Assembly: GCA_052273625.1 (NCBI GenBank)
Contig: DAVZHW010000018.1
Span: forward strand, 1 to 32,952
Length of the DNA stretch: 32,952 bases
DNA from: Fimenecus sp052273625
Lineage (GTDB): Bacteria > Bacillota > Clostridia > Oscillospirales > Acutalibacteraceae
Reading direction: 5' to 3'
In this document: positions 1-7,095 of the stretch, piece by piece
How positions within the stretch are numbered: position 1 is the first letter of the stretch
How the letters are laid out: every line of letters starts with the position of its first letter
Program-made: the position numbers and the translations under genes
Notes under the pieces: generated by a model
Databases searched by the model: none
What the model was told of the DNA's origin: nothing
Seen by the model: only the letters and a program-made list of their open reading frames with translations

Positions 1-59
1 AAGGCGAATTTTGAGGGCATTATAATTATGTGAATAGTGTGATTTTCACACTATTCACC
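1..59. repeat. Structured repeat, copy 1 (cut by window edge)
   Basis: This shares a core (aattttgagggcattataat) with a second copy starting 160 bp further right at 161. Both copies end in a perfect hairpin. Here the stem is 30-42 with 46-58 (GTGAATAGTGTGA against its complement, loop TTT). The repeat begins at the window edge, so more copies may lie to the left. No coding frame runs through it. It resembles an intergenic REP- or MITE-like element, but I cannot name a family. Confidence 0.75.
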
Positions 60-160
60 ATAGCCTTTCAGGCAACAAATAATTTATTAAAAATCACCGT
101 TTCAACCTGCGTTGCCTGAACAGGCGTGATGGTGATTTCTGCCATCTCAAAATTTTGCCA
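60..160. repeat. Spacer of the left-edge repeat with crossing inverted repeats
   Basis: The segment between the two repeat copies holds several perfect dyads: 67-76 with 111-120 (TTCAGGCAAC / GTTGCCTGAA), 91-98 with 131-138 (AAATCACC / GGTGATTT), and 146-155 with 166-175 (CTCAAAATTT / AAATTTTGAG), the last reaching into copy 2. The first two interleave, so as RNA they could form a pseudoknot or two exclusive folds. There is no ORF. The function is unknown. Confidence 0.6.
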
Positions 161-220
161 AAGGTAAATTTTGAGGGCATTATAATCATGTGATTAGTGT
201 GATTTTTCACACTAATCTCC
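161..220. repeat. Structured repeat, copy 2, next to the Na/Pi symporter stop
   Basis: Second copy of the left-edge repeat. The stem is 192-202 with 207-217 (GATTAGTGTGA, loop TTTT). Relative to copy 1 an A-T pair is replaced by a T-A pair (A34/T54 against T194/A214), so pairing is kept although the sequence changed. It lies 6 bp past the symporter stop codon and would form a 3' stem-loop on that mRNA. No U-tract follows on either strand, so it is not a standard intrinsic terminator. Confidence 0.75.
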
Positions 221-225
221 TTAGA

Positions 226-1860
226 TTACTTATTGTTTTTCGGCTTTTTGCTTACGCTCCACGCAATATTCGTCGCATGGTCGGCAACACGCTCAAAGTC
301 GGTAATTGTATTGATAAAGAGCATTCCTGCTCTTGTATTACACTTGTGTGCATTAAGTCTTTCTATATGGGATTGCTCGAAATCAGTCTGCATATCGTCA
401 ACCGAGGCTTCGTATTCGCTAAGCTGTTCGGCTTTTTCGTTGTCCAAAATTTGTGCCGTAAATGCTTCGATTGAACCGTCAATAAGCTTCAATGTAGTTT
501 CATACATCTCTCGAAGCTCTCTTTCGCCCTCAGCTGAAATTTCAATTCCCTCGTCAACTCTCGATTTTGCTGCCTCCTCCAAGTTTTGAGCATGGTCGCC
601 GATACGCTCAATATCGTTTATAACGTGGAAAACCCGTCCGATATATTTAGCGTCGGAATAGCTCAAATCAAGGGAATTTATTTTTACAAGAATCGGCGTG
701 ATATTATGATTTAAGAAGTTAATGACCTCTTCCGTGTGCTGCACCTCGTCAAAATGATTGCAGGATTTATTCAGCAAATCCTCAGCCGCAATACTGAAAT
801 TCTGCCTTGCAAGCCCTGCCATTCTGTGGACCTCCTTTGAAACCTGAGCCACCGCAAACGGCGGGGTGTTAATCATAAGATTGTCAACAAATTTAAGCTT
901 GAAATCATCCTCCGAGGAGTCCTTTTTATCAGGAACGATAAGGCAAGCAAGCTTAACAAGCACCTTATCTGCGAACGGGAACATAATCAAAGTTGAAACA
1001 ACATTAAATATGATATGAACAAGCGACAGTTGCATCATTGTGTTGTCTGTAAGGGATTCAATCCAATCCGTAAACGGCAAAAATTTTGTAAGAATGATAA
1101 ATATTACAGTACCAAACACGTTAAACAAAACGTGCATAACCGCCGTTCTTTTAGAATTTTTCTTTGTTCCGATTGAAGAAATAAGCGCCGTAATACAAGT
1201 ACCGATATTCTGACCGTAAATTACATAAGCGGCAAAATGAAGCGGTATAAGTCCCTGTGAAGCCAAAGCCTGCAAAATACCGATACTCGCCGCCGAGCTT
1301 TGAATTACGGCGGTAATTACAGTACCGATAAGTATTGCCACAAACGGATTGTTTGCGTTCATTAACCATTCGGAGAATACGGGTGAACTTGCAAGCGGCT
1401 CCATAGCATCCTTCATCAGCGTCATACCGAGGAAAAGCATACCGAAGCCCGTAATTGCAAGGCCGATGTGCTTCTTGGTAGTTTTCTTGGTAAGCATTGA
1501 CAAAAATACGCCGATACCGATTGCAATCGGCGCATATTTTCCGATGTCAAGAGAAACCAAGATGCTCGTTGTTGTAGTACCGATATTGGCACCCATAATT
1601 ACACCGATGGCCTGCGTAAGATTCATTATACCGGTGTTTACAAAGCCGACTACCATAACAGTTGTTGTCGAAGAGCTTTGAATAAGCGTTGTTATAACGA
1701 AACCCACAAGCACCGCCGCAAATCTGTTGCTCGTCATTTTCTCAAGCAAGACCTTGAGTTTTGCGCCTGCGGCAAGTTCGAGTCCCTCACCAAGGATTTT
1801 TATTCCGTAAAGTAAAAGTCCTAATCCACTTAAAAGCGTTGCAATATTTCCAAATCCCAT
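226..1860 (-). CDS. Na/Pi cotransporter family protein with C-terminal PhoU-like domain
   Basis: A 544-residue membrane protein of the Na+/phosphate symporter (PNaS/NptA, SLC34-like) family. The two inverted transport repeats carry the diagnostic QSSS (residues 61-64, followed by GANIGTT near 90-96) and QSSA (187-190, followed by GQNIGT near 216-221). About eight to ten hydrophobic segments fill residues 5-330. The last 200 residues (about 340-535) are hydrophilic, helical and PhoU-like, the usual bacterial arrangement. The ATG has GAGG nine bases upstream. It starts 19 bp after the GH20 stop, so the two are probably co-transcribed. It should import phosphate with sodium. No PhoR/PhoB-type gene is nearby, and substrate is inferred from family only. 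Confidence 0.93.
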   Translation of the reverse strand: MGFGNIATLLSGLGLLLYGIKILGEGLELAAGAKLKVLLEKMTSNRFAAVLVGFVITTLIQSSSTTTVMVVGFVNTGIMNLTQAIGVIMGANIGTTTTSILVSLDIGKYAPIAIGIGVFLSMLTKKTTKKHIGLAITGFGMLFLGMTLMKDAMEPLASSPVFSEWLMNANNPFVAILIGTVITAVIQSSAASIGILQALASQGLIPLHFAAYVIYGQNIGTCITALISSIGTKKNSKRTAVMHVLFNVFGTVIFIILTKFLPFTDWIESLTDNTMMQLSLVHIIFNVVSTLIMFPFADKVLVKLACLIVPDKKDSSEDDFKLKFVDNLMINTPPFAVAQVSKEVHRMAGLARQNFSIAAEDLLNKSCNHFDEVQHTEEVINFLNHNITPILVKINSLDLSYSDAKYIGRVFHVINDIERIGDHAQNLEEAAKSRVDEGIEISAEGERELREMYETTLKLIDGSIEAFTAQILDNEKAEQLSEYEASVDDMQTDFEQSHIERLNAHKCNTRAGMLFINTITDFERVADHATNIAWSVSKKPKNNK

Positions 1861-1879
1861 TTGTTAAACCTCAAATATT

Positions 1880-3436
1880 TTATTCGGCGTTTTTAAGTTT
1901 TTCGCTCTTTGCGTACTCTTTTCCGTCTGAACCGAGATGATATGCACATTTCGGATTAAGATTTATTTGATTGTTATATACTCTTGAATAATTTATATTT
2001 TTCTTTTTCATATAAGTCTTAAACCATTCAAGACGCTTTAAGAAATCCTTGTATCTTCTGTTTTCAAGCTTTGTCCAAGCAACCTCTGCAAAGGCTATTG
2101 TTCTCGGGAAAACAGCGAAATCAAGAGCCTCTTTTGAGTCAATCCACTCTGTCCAAAGTTCACATTCAATACCTGTCGATTTCTGCTCGGGTCTTGTGAA
2201 TCCAACCTTTACCCTATTGAATTTATAGACCTTTCTAAGTGAAACAAAGGAATATTTGTTGTCAAAATAGAAATATGTTGTCGGAGAAATTATGATATTT
2301 CTCTCCGTTGCAATTTTTCTGACCTTTCCGATAGCATTTGGTCTCCAAAGCTGACACTCGATACTCTTATCAAGAGCATCACCCATACAGTCATCCCAAG
2401 CAACAGCGGTTTTACCGTACTTTTTAAGGATTTCCGCTGCTCTGTTCATAAACCAAATCTGAAGGTCTTTGCTTTCTTTAAGTCCGAGCTTTTCTTTTAA
2501 CGCCTTACATTTTTCGCATTTATCCCAAACCTTATAGCCGTCAAACGCCTCGTCGCCGCCGATATGGAATTTCTTTGACGGGAAAAGAGGCGTAATTTCT
2601 CCCAAAAGATTATCCAAGAACTCAAAAGTCTTTTCATTTCCCGCACAAAGTATTCCGTCACTTACGCCGTTGGTTATCATAACTTCCACAGGCTCAGTTT
2701 TACAGGAAAGTTCGGGAAGTGAAGCAAGAATAGCAGTTGTGTGACTGGGAATATCGATCTCGGGGATTACCTCAACCCCGAGTCTGTCGGCAAAAGCGAC
2801 AATATCCTTAACTTCTTCCTGTGTATAAAAACGAGCTTCCTCAACATTGTCGTTTTCAAGACCGTAACCTTTAAGATGCTTCGAGGTGCGCTTTGCACCT
2901 ATTTCGGTAAGCTCGGGATAAAGCTTGCTTTCAATTCTGAAACCCTGATCATCGGAAAGATGCCAATGAAATTTGTTAAGCTTTAAGAAAGCCATATTTT
3001 CAATTAAATCTTTAATTTCATCAACGGTGAAATAATGTCTGCTGACATCAAGCATCAAGCCTCTGTATTCATTTTCAGGCTTATCCTTAATGATAAGAGT
3101 TTTTACGATGGCTTTGCCGTCTTTCTTTTCAGCCTGCATAAGAATCATTTTAAGCGTAACTGCACCGTAAAATGCACCTGAATATGTGCTTGCTTTAATT
3201 ATGATGCCCTCATTTGTAATATGAAGCTCATACTCATCATGCGAAAGCTCCGGAGTTTTCTTAATCTTAATCTCGCCCTCGTTTTCAACAGGCTTTGTTT
3301 TAAGATATTCCGTAAGATACTTACCTACTCCCACAAATTCCTCGGGACAGAGAACTGCCGTGCCCGAAGATACGACGTATTCGCTGTTGCCGCAGGTGTA
3401 ATGATTAGGCTTGGGAATAATGTTGTATTTAGTCAT
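1880..3436 (-). CDS. Intracellular family 20 glycoside hydrolase (beta-N-acetylhexosaminidase)
   Basis: About 518 residues. After an N-terminal GH20b-like domain (about 1-120) comes the GH20 TIM barrel, starting at YRGLMLDVSRHYF and continuing through KLNKFHWHLSDDQGFRIES, PEIDIPSHT and the catalytic Asp-Glu pair in KKFHIGGDEAF. GH20 enzymes release terminal GlcNAc or GalNAc by substrate-assisted catalysis. There is no signal peptide, so it should act in the cytoplasm on imported oligosaccharides. An in-frame TTG at 3478 would add 14 residues, but it lies inside the -10 element. The ATG at 3436, preceded by GGTG, is preferred. It sits upstream of the Na/Pi symporter in the same unit. Exact substrate is unknown. 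Confidence 0.93.
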   Translation of the reverse strand: MTKYNIIPKPNHYTCGNSEYVVSSGTAVLCPEEFVGVGKYLTEYLKTKPVENEGEIKIKKTPELSHDEYELHITNEGIIIKASTYSGAFYGAVTLKMILMQAEKKDGKAIVKTLIIKDKPENEYRGLMLDVSRHYFTVDEIKDLIENMAFLKLNKFHWHLSDDQGFRIESKLYPELTEIGAKRTSKHLKGYGLENDNVEEARFYTQEEVKDIVAFADRLGVEVIPEIDIPSHTTAILASLPELSCKTEPVEVMITNGVSDGILCAGNEKTFEFLDNLLGEITPLFPSKKFHIGGDEAFDGYKVWDKCEKCKALKEKLGLKESKDLQIWFMNRAAEILKKYGKTAVAWDDCMGDALDKSIECQLWRPNAIGKVRKIATERNIIISPTTYFYFDNKYSFVSLRKVYKFNRVKVGFTRPEQKSTGIECELWTEWIDSKEALDFAVFPRTIAFAEVAWTKLENRRYKDFLKRLEWFKTYMKKKNINYSRVYNNQINLNPKCAYHLGSDGKEYAKSEKLKNAE

Positions 3437-3451
3437 AGCTTTCACCAAAAA

Positions 3452-3499
3452 ATTCCTTTGTACATAATGATAAATCAATTATATCAAATACAAAGGAAT
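3452..3499. promoter_or_regulatory. Inverted repeat bracketing the GH20 promoter (candidate operator)
   Basis: ATTCCTTTGTA at 3452-3462 and TACAAAGGAAT at 3489-3499 are perfect 11-bp complements. Their centres are 37 bp apart, about 3.5 helical turns, one on each side of the -10 element and start region. The transcript would begin near 3471, so the upstream arm is not transcribed and the dyad must act as DNA if it acts at all. A repressor bridging both half-sites is a natural reading, but no regulator gene is nearby. Confidence 0.45.
3478..3486 (-). promoter_or_regulatory. Extended -10 promoter for the GH20 / Na-Pi symporter unit
   Basis: The minus strand reads TGATATAAT: a perfect TATAAT (3478-3483) with the extended -10 TG one base upstream. 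No good -35 lies 17 bp further up, as is common for extended -10 promoters. Transcription would start near 3471, leaving a leader of about 35 nt before the ATG at 3436. An 11-bp inverted repeat (3452-3462 and 3489-3499) brackets it. Confidence 0.6.
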
Positions 3500-3513
3500 A
3501 AAGGAAGTCATTT

Positions 3514-4128
3514 TCAATTATTTTTTATGAATTTTTCGTACCACTCAATTATCTTAAATCTCGGCTCAAATTTAGGATTGCTTTTAACGATTTCATATTC
3601 ATCTCGTGAAAGCACCTCATCAAGCTCGACATCACTCTCGGCGGCAGGCAAGCACATCGGAGGAAACATAACGCACCACCAATTATGCCCGTTACCGCTT
3701 CCGATAACAACATTTATCGCCTCATATTCCCCTGCCGGCAGGGTAACCTCGCCGTCATAGGTTCTTGTCGGGAAATATGCGTTGCCGATATTTACTTTTA
3801 CATCATAGTCATAGCCGTTGTCCATAACCGTCTTTTTAGCAACCGCTTCAAGCTCGTCCTTTACCAAAACAAGCTTTTTTTCAGCCTCTGCGGCACTCTC
3901 GCTGTTGTCGAAATATTCCTTACCCGCTTCAAGCACCGCATCTCTGACCTTTAGCTTTAAGGCTTGATCCTCGGCAGAGTCTGAATTTGCGATAACGTGC
4001 ATTCTCAAAACGCTGCTTCTGATATCCTTGCAAGCGGAAGCAAAGGACATTGTGCTTGAAACGCAAGCGATAATAAACGCTGTCAAAACAGCAAGCTCTA
4101 CTGCTAAAATCTTATTTTTTGTTTTCAT
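3514..4128 (-). CDS. spoIIR: Stage II sporulation protein R
   Basis: A 204-residue protein with one N-terminal hydrophobic segment (residues 8-25) for export or membrane anchoring. The hallmark SpoIIR blocks are present: RMHVIANSDSAEDQALKLKVRDAV (residues about 42-65) and LPAGEYEAINVVIGSGNGHNWWCVMFPPMC. In Bacilli and Clostridia SpoIIR is made in the forespore under sigma-F, crosses into the intermembrane space and triggers SpoIIGA to process pro-sigma-E. The start is ATG, with AAAGGA 11 bases upstream, somewhat far. It follows the pseudouridine synthase gene by 54 bp. I could not identify a convincing sigma-F promoter there. The gene shows that the host, or its recent ancestor, forms endospores. 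Confidence 0.97.
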   Translation of the reverse strand: MKTKNKILAVELAVLTAFIIACVSSTMSFASACKDIRSSVLRMHVIANSDSAEDQALKLKVRDAVLEAGKEYFDNSESAAEAEKKLVLVKDELEAVAKKTVMDNGYDYDVKVNIGNAYFPTRTYDGEVTLPAGEYEAINVVIGSGNGHNWWCVMFPPMCLPAAESDVELDEVLSRDEYEIVKSNPKFEPRFKIIEWYEKFIKNN

Positions 4129-4182
4129 ATTATGTTCATTCCTTTCAGTAACGAAAGTATTGGAAAGAACATAAATATTTAA

Positions 4183-4899
4183 TCATCTTTTTTCAATTTC
4201 CTCTATTTCGGCATTTGTGAGGTATCTTGCACAGCCCTCTTTTAGCTTGTCGTCCAAATACACATTGCCCATTTTAATACGCTTTAGAGAAACAACCGTA
4301 CTGCCGACCGCCTTGAACATTCTTTTAATCTGATGATACTTGCCCTCAAATATAGTGATTTTGATATTTGACATATCGTTTTCTATAAATTCCACTTCGG
4401 CAGGTTTAAATACAGTACCGTCTTTCAGCTCAATTCCATTTTCAAGAACAGTTTTTTTACTCTCGCCAATAGGTTTGTCCAACATTGCAATATATGTTTT
4501 CTTTATATGATTTTTCGGAGACAATATGCGGTGTGCAAAATCTCCGTCATCCGTAATAAGTACAAAGCCTGTGGTATCTTTATCAAGTCTGCCGGCAGGA
4601 AAAAGATTTTTTCTTTTCATATCGTCGGGAAGAATATCAACAACCGTAATGTCACCCCTGCCCTCACTTGCGGAAACAACGCCTTGCGGTTTGTTGAGCA
4701 TAATATAGACGTGCTCTGCCGTATCAATTCGCTCTCCCGATACGGTAATAACACAATTTTCCGTATCAGCCTTTACAGAAACGTCCTTTACCGCCTCGCC
4801 GTTAAGAGTGATTTCACCGTTTCGGGTAAGACGCTTCACTTCACTTCGAGTAAATTTTCCGCTTTTAGATATTATTTTGTCAAGCCTTTCAACTGCCAT
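4183..4899 (-). CDS. RsuA-family rRNA pseudouridine synthase
   Basis: 238 residues. An N-terminal S4 RNA-binding domain (about 2-60) is followed by the catalytic RsuA/RluB/E/F fold with the motif AGRLDKDTTGFVLITDDG, in which Asp106 is the nucleophile. HQIKRMF and the final SLKRIKMGNV block are typical of the small-subunit (U516) RsuA branch, but the exact target base cannot be assigned by eye. The length matches bacterial RsuA. The ATG has GGAG seven bases upstream. The gene starts 20 bp after the DUF4830 gene, so they are probably in one transcript. Confidence 0.93.
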   Translation of the reverse strand: MAVERLDKIISKSGKFTRSEVKRLTRNGEITLNGEAVKDVSVKADTENCVITVSGERIDTAEHVYIMLNKPQGVVSASEGRGDITVVDILPDDMKRKNLFPAGRLDKDTTGFVLITDDGDFAHRILSPKNHIKKTYIAMLDKPIGESKKTVLENGIELKDGTVFKPAEVEFIENDMSNIKITIFEGKYHQIKRMFKAVGSTVVSLKRIKMGNVYLDDKLKEGCARYLTNAEIEEIEKR

Positions 4900-4919
4900 A
4901 ATTTTCTCCGTTAATTGTT

Positions 4920-5390
4920 TTAATTCTTTACAAATCCGTGCATAAAGCCGTCAAGCTCAACCGAACACACATCACCGCCGATAACCTTACCGTCAAAAAC
5001 CAAGAGTGTTGCCCTTATACAGTCGCTGCCCTCGTAATTCGGATAATTAGTTACCTTATAGGTCCATTTTTTTACTCTCTTTGAGCAGTACGACGTAAGG
5101 TCGAAGCCTTGCTCCTTTTGGATAGCATTATACTTTTCGTACACGTCGTCAAATTCAGCAGGAATAATAATTTCCTTAACCTCAAGCGGTTCTTCCTCCA
5201 CGCTCCAACCGTATTGAGAAAGAAAAGCTATTCTTTCTTCGGCGGTAGACGCTTTAAGGCTTAATTCGCCCGTCTTTGCCGCCGAAATGCTGTCTTTTGT
5301 CAAAAAGGCAAGAATAATGCCCATAGCCAAAAGACATAATACGACGCCTAAAAATTTCAACTGACGCCTGTTTACTGAATATACAAACAT
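4920..5390 (-). CDS. DUF4830 domain-containing membrane-anchored protein
   Basis: 156 residues with one membrane segment (about 13-29, FLGVVLCLLAMGIILAFL) and a small outer domain that I recognise as DUF4830: YGWSVEEEPLEVKEIIIPAEF, then YNAIQKEQGFDLTSY, VKKWTYKVTNYPNYEG and GKVIGGDVCSVELDG. These are common in Clostridia, often near sporulation or housekeeping genes; the function is unknown. The start is ATG after GAGGTGAA. That whole ribosome-binding site is the right arm of a perfect hairpin (5396-5430), so translation may be regulated. It precedes the RsuA-type gene and spoIIR. Confidence 0.85.
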   Translation of the reverse strand: MFVYSVNRRQLKFLGVVLCLLAMGIILAFLTKDSISAAKTGELSLKASTAEERIAFLSQYGWSVEEEPLEVKEIIIPAEFDDVYEKYNAIQKEQGFDLTSYCSKRVKKWTYKVTNYPNYEGSDCIRATLLVFDGKVIGGDVCSVELDGFMHGFVKN

Positions 5391-5395
5391 ACAAA

Positions 5396-5430
5396 TTCAC
5401 CTCGTACACAATTATATGCGACGAGGTGAA
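5396..5430 (-). promoter_or_regulatory. Hairpin masking the ribosome-binding site of the DUF4830 gene
   Basis: On the minus strand TTCACCTCGT (5430-5421) is followed after 15 nt by ACGAGGTGAA (5405-5396), a perfect 10-bp stem. The right arm is the Shine-Dalgarno of the downstream gene (GAGGTGAA, seven bases before ATG), and the left arm starts 15 nt after the upstream stop codon. Read-through mRNA from the coaD operon would bury the site. The loop contains TATAAT (5412-5417), so a transcript starting just after it could lack the left arm, but its -35 is poor. Confidence 0.6.
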
Positions 5431-5445
5431 ATATAATTCTTATTA

Positions 5446-5976
5446 TCAGTCTTCTTTTGACTGCTGTGCCGCACTTCTCAAAGACATTCTTGCTTTTCTA
5501 ATCTCATTTACAGAATTTGTAAGAGCTTCATCTGCTGTTGCAACAATATTTTCAACATATTCTCCTGCACTTGTGCGAAGATCGGTTGCCCATTTCTGCG
5601 CCTGCTCCGTCATATCGGAAGCGGTTGCTCTCGCCTGTTCGATAATCTCGGTTGCCTGCGTGCGAGCCTGTTGAAGAATCTCTGCTGCGTTTTCCTCGGC
5701 TTTCTTTGTGATTTCGTGTTCGGAAACGATTATTTTAGCCTTTTCTCTTGCTTGAGCAATTATCTCCTCAGCAGTTGCCTGTGCGGCGTCAAGGATATCC
5801 TTTCTCTCGGAAGCGATTTTTCTTGCTTTCATAAGCTCGTCGGGCATATTGAGTCTGATATCCTCAATAATTGTCTTTATTTCCTCTCCGTCAACAGAAA
5901 TCTTTGAAGAAAAGGGAACGTTTTTACTGTTTTCAAGAACATCCTCAATATTATCAAGTAAACTTTCTATACTCAT
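5446..5976 (-). CDS. Alanine/glutamate-rich coiled-coil protein (COG2811-like) coupled to coaD
   Basis: 176 residues, almost wholly predicted coiled coil from about residue 45 to 170, with repeated A-x-x-I-x-x-x-A-R heptads (AEEIIAQAREKAKIIVSEHE, AAEILQQARTQATEIIEQAR). This resembles the stalk subunits of V/A-type ATPases (subunit H/E, COG2811) and DivIVA-like proteins. In Clostridia such a gene often follows coaD and is labelled 'ATPase' without evidence. No ATP-binding motif is visible. Its ATG overlaps the coaD stop (ATGA, 4 nt), and GGAAG lies just upstream, so translation is probably coupled. The function is unknown. Confidence 0.8.
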   Translation of the reverse strand: MSIESLLDNIEDVLENSKNVPFSSKISVDGEEIKTIIEDIRLNMPDELMKARKIASERKDILDAAQATAEEIIAQAREKAKIIVSEHEITKKAEENAAEILQQARTQATEIIEQARATASDMTEQAQKWATDLRTSAGEYVENIVATADEALTNSVNEIRKARMSLRSAAQQSKED

Positions 5977-6470
5977 TTCACATCTTCCTTTCGAATTCTT
6001 TCAATAATCACATCACATATTTCCGGCGGAACAAATGTTGAAATGTCGCCGCCTAAGCTGCATATATGCTTAACAACGCTTGAGCTGAGATACATATTCT
6101 CCGCCCTCGTTGTAATGAAAACCGTTTCGACCTCATTATTCAGTTCTTTGTTAATCAAAGCCTGCTGAAATTCATATTCAAAGTCTGATACGGCTCTCAA
6201 GCCCTTAACAATGGCAACCGCACCGATTTGCCTTGCATATTCCGCAAGCAAACCGTCATAGCTGTCAACCTCAACGTTTTTGAGATTTTTTGTGCATTCT
6301 CTTATCATCTCAACTCTTTCCTCGGATGTAAAAGAATAGCTGTTTTGCTTTTTGTAGTTTGTCATAACAAGGACAATTACTTTGTCAAATATCTTCGAGC
6401 TTCTTGTAATAATGTCAAGATGTCCGAGTGTAACCGGGTCAAAGCTTCCGGGACAAATAACAGTTCTCAA
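5973..6470 (-). CDS. coaD: Pantetheine-phosphate adenylyltransferase
   Basis: 165 residues, the usual length for CoaD. It makes dephospho-CoA from ATP and 4'-phosphopantetheine, the fourth step of CoA synthesis. The nucleotidyltransferase signature GSFDPVTLGH is at residues 8-17 (His17 of the T/HxGH motif), followed by NSYSFTSEERVEMI, AIVKGLRAVSDFEYE and the C-terminal MYLSSSVVKHI. The only start in a suitable place is TTG, with AGGTGA four bases upstream. rsmD ends 12 bp before it; the rsmD-coaD order is conserved in many Firmicutes. The coiled-coil gene overlaps its stop. Confidence 0.96.
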   Translation of the reverse strand: MRTVICPGSFDPVTLGHLDIITRSSKIFDKVIVLVMTNYKKQNSYSFTSEERVEMIRECTKNLKNVEVDSYDGLLAEYARQIGAVAIVKGLRAVSDFEYEFQQALINKELNNEVETVFITTRAENMYLSSSVVKHICSLGGDISTFVPPEICDVIIERIRKEDVK

Positions 6471-6482
6471 AAAATCACCTGC

Positions 6483-7025
6483 TCATTTCTTACGCTTGTA
6501 AGTTGTAATCTTGGTCTTTGAGTATTTATATTCTCTGAACTTTTCAAAATCGCCTGCGCTCTCCGGCAAAGTCTCATTAAAATCGGTTTCGCAAACGATA
6601 GTTGCATTTTCATCACAACAACCGACAGCATTTTCAAGTATCTCGTTAATCAAGCCCTTATTGTAAGGAGGGTCAAGAAGAATAATATCAAATTTATTTC
6701 TTGAATTTTTGATATAGCTTACACTGTCCGCATTGAGAACAGTCGCCTTTTGAAAAAGTCCTGTTGTTCTCAGGTTATCCTTGATAATTTCAACAGCCTG
6801 TGAGTCTCTGTCAACAAAAACAGCACTTTCGGCACCTCTGCTCAAAGCCTCGATACCGAGCTGACCCGAGCCTGCAAAAAGGTCGAGAACCCTCGCATCA
6901 GCCAAATCAAACTGAATTATGCTGAAAATCGCTTCTTTAACCCTATCGGTTGTAGGTCTTACGATTTCGTCGCCCTCAAGTGTTTTCAGTTTTCTTCCTC
7001 TTGCAGAACCTGTAATTACTCTCAT
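6483..7025 (-). CDS. rsmD: 16S rRNA (guanine(966)-N2)-methyltransferase RsmD
   Basis: About 180 residues, normal for RsmD, which methylates G966 of 16S rRNA in the assembling 30S subunit. It begins MRVITGSARGRKL and shows the RPTTDRVKEAIF block, the SAM motif VLDLFAGSGQLGIEALSRG and the catalytic LLDPPY motif. An in-frame TTG at 7040 would add five residues, but that TTG belongs to the ribosome-binding site (TTGGAG), so the ATG at 7025 with GGAG eight bases away is chosen. It precedes coaD by 12 bp. Confidence 0.95.
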   Translation of the reverse strand: MRVITGSARGRKLKTLEGDEIVRPTTDRVKEAIFSIIQFDLADARVLDLFAGSGQLGIEALSRGAESAVFVDRDSQAVEIIKDNLRTTGLFQKATVLNADSVSYIKNSRNKFDIILLDPPYNKGLINEILENAVGCCDENATIVCETDFNETLPESAGDFEKFREYKYSKTKITTYKRKK

Positions 7026-7057
7026 TTGACAATACTCCAACTTTCATATACTGCTTT

Positions 7058-7086
7058 ATTTTCCACGTTTTCGACACAAATGTCAA
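7058..7086 (-). promoter_or_regulatory. Possible promoter upstream of rsmD
   Basis: The minus strand has TTGACA (7081-7086), a 17-bp gap and GAAAAT (7058-7063). The -35 is perfect and the -10 weak. It lies in the 70-bp gap between the HAD phosphatase gene and rsmD and could drive rsmD, coaD and the genes beyond. Confidence 0.4.
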
Positions 7087-7095
7087 TAGTTTTTA

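Noticed and set aside
190..589. Plus-strand frames of about 94 and 118 codons at the left edge
   Set aside because: They are antisense to the Na/Pi symporter, show no protein-like pattern, and mirror its codon structure.
3437..3478. GH20 from the TTG at 3478
   Set aside because: The codon overlaps the TATAAT of the promoter, so it would not be transcribed.
4129..4147. Four-codon leader ORF (ATG AAC ATA ATA TGA) overlapping the spoIIR start
   Set aside because: AAAGGA directly abuts its ATG with no spacing, so it is unlikely to be translated; it is more simply part of the spoIIR leader.
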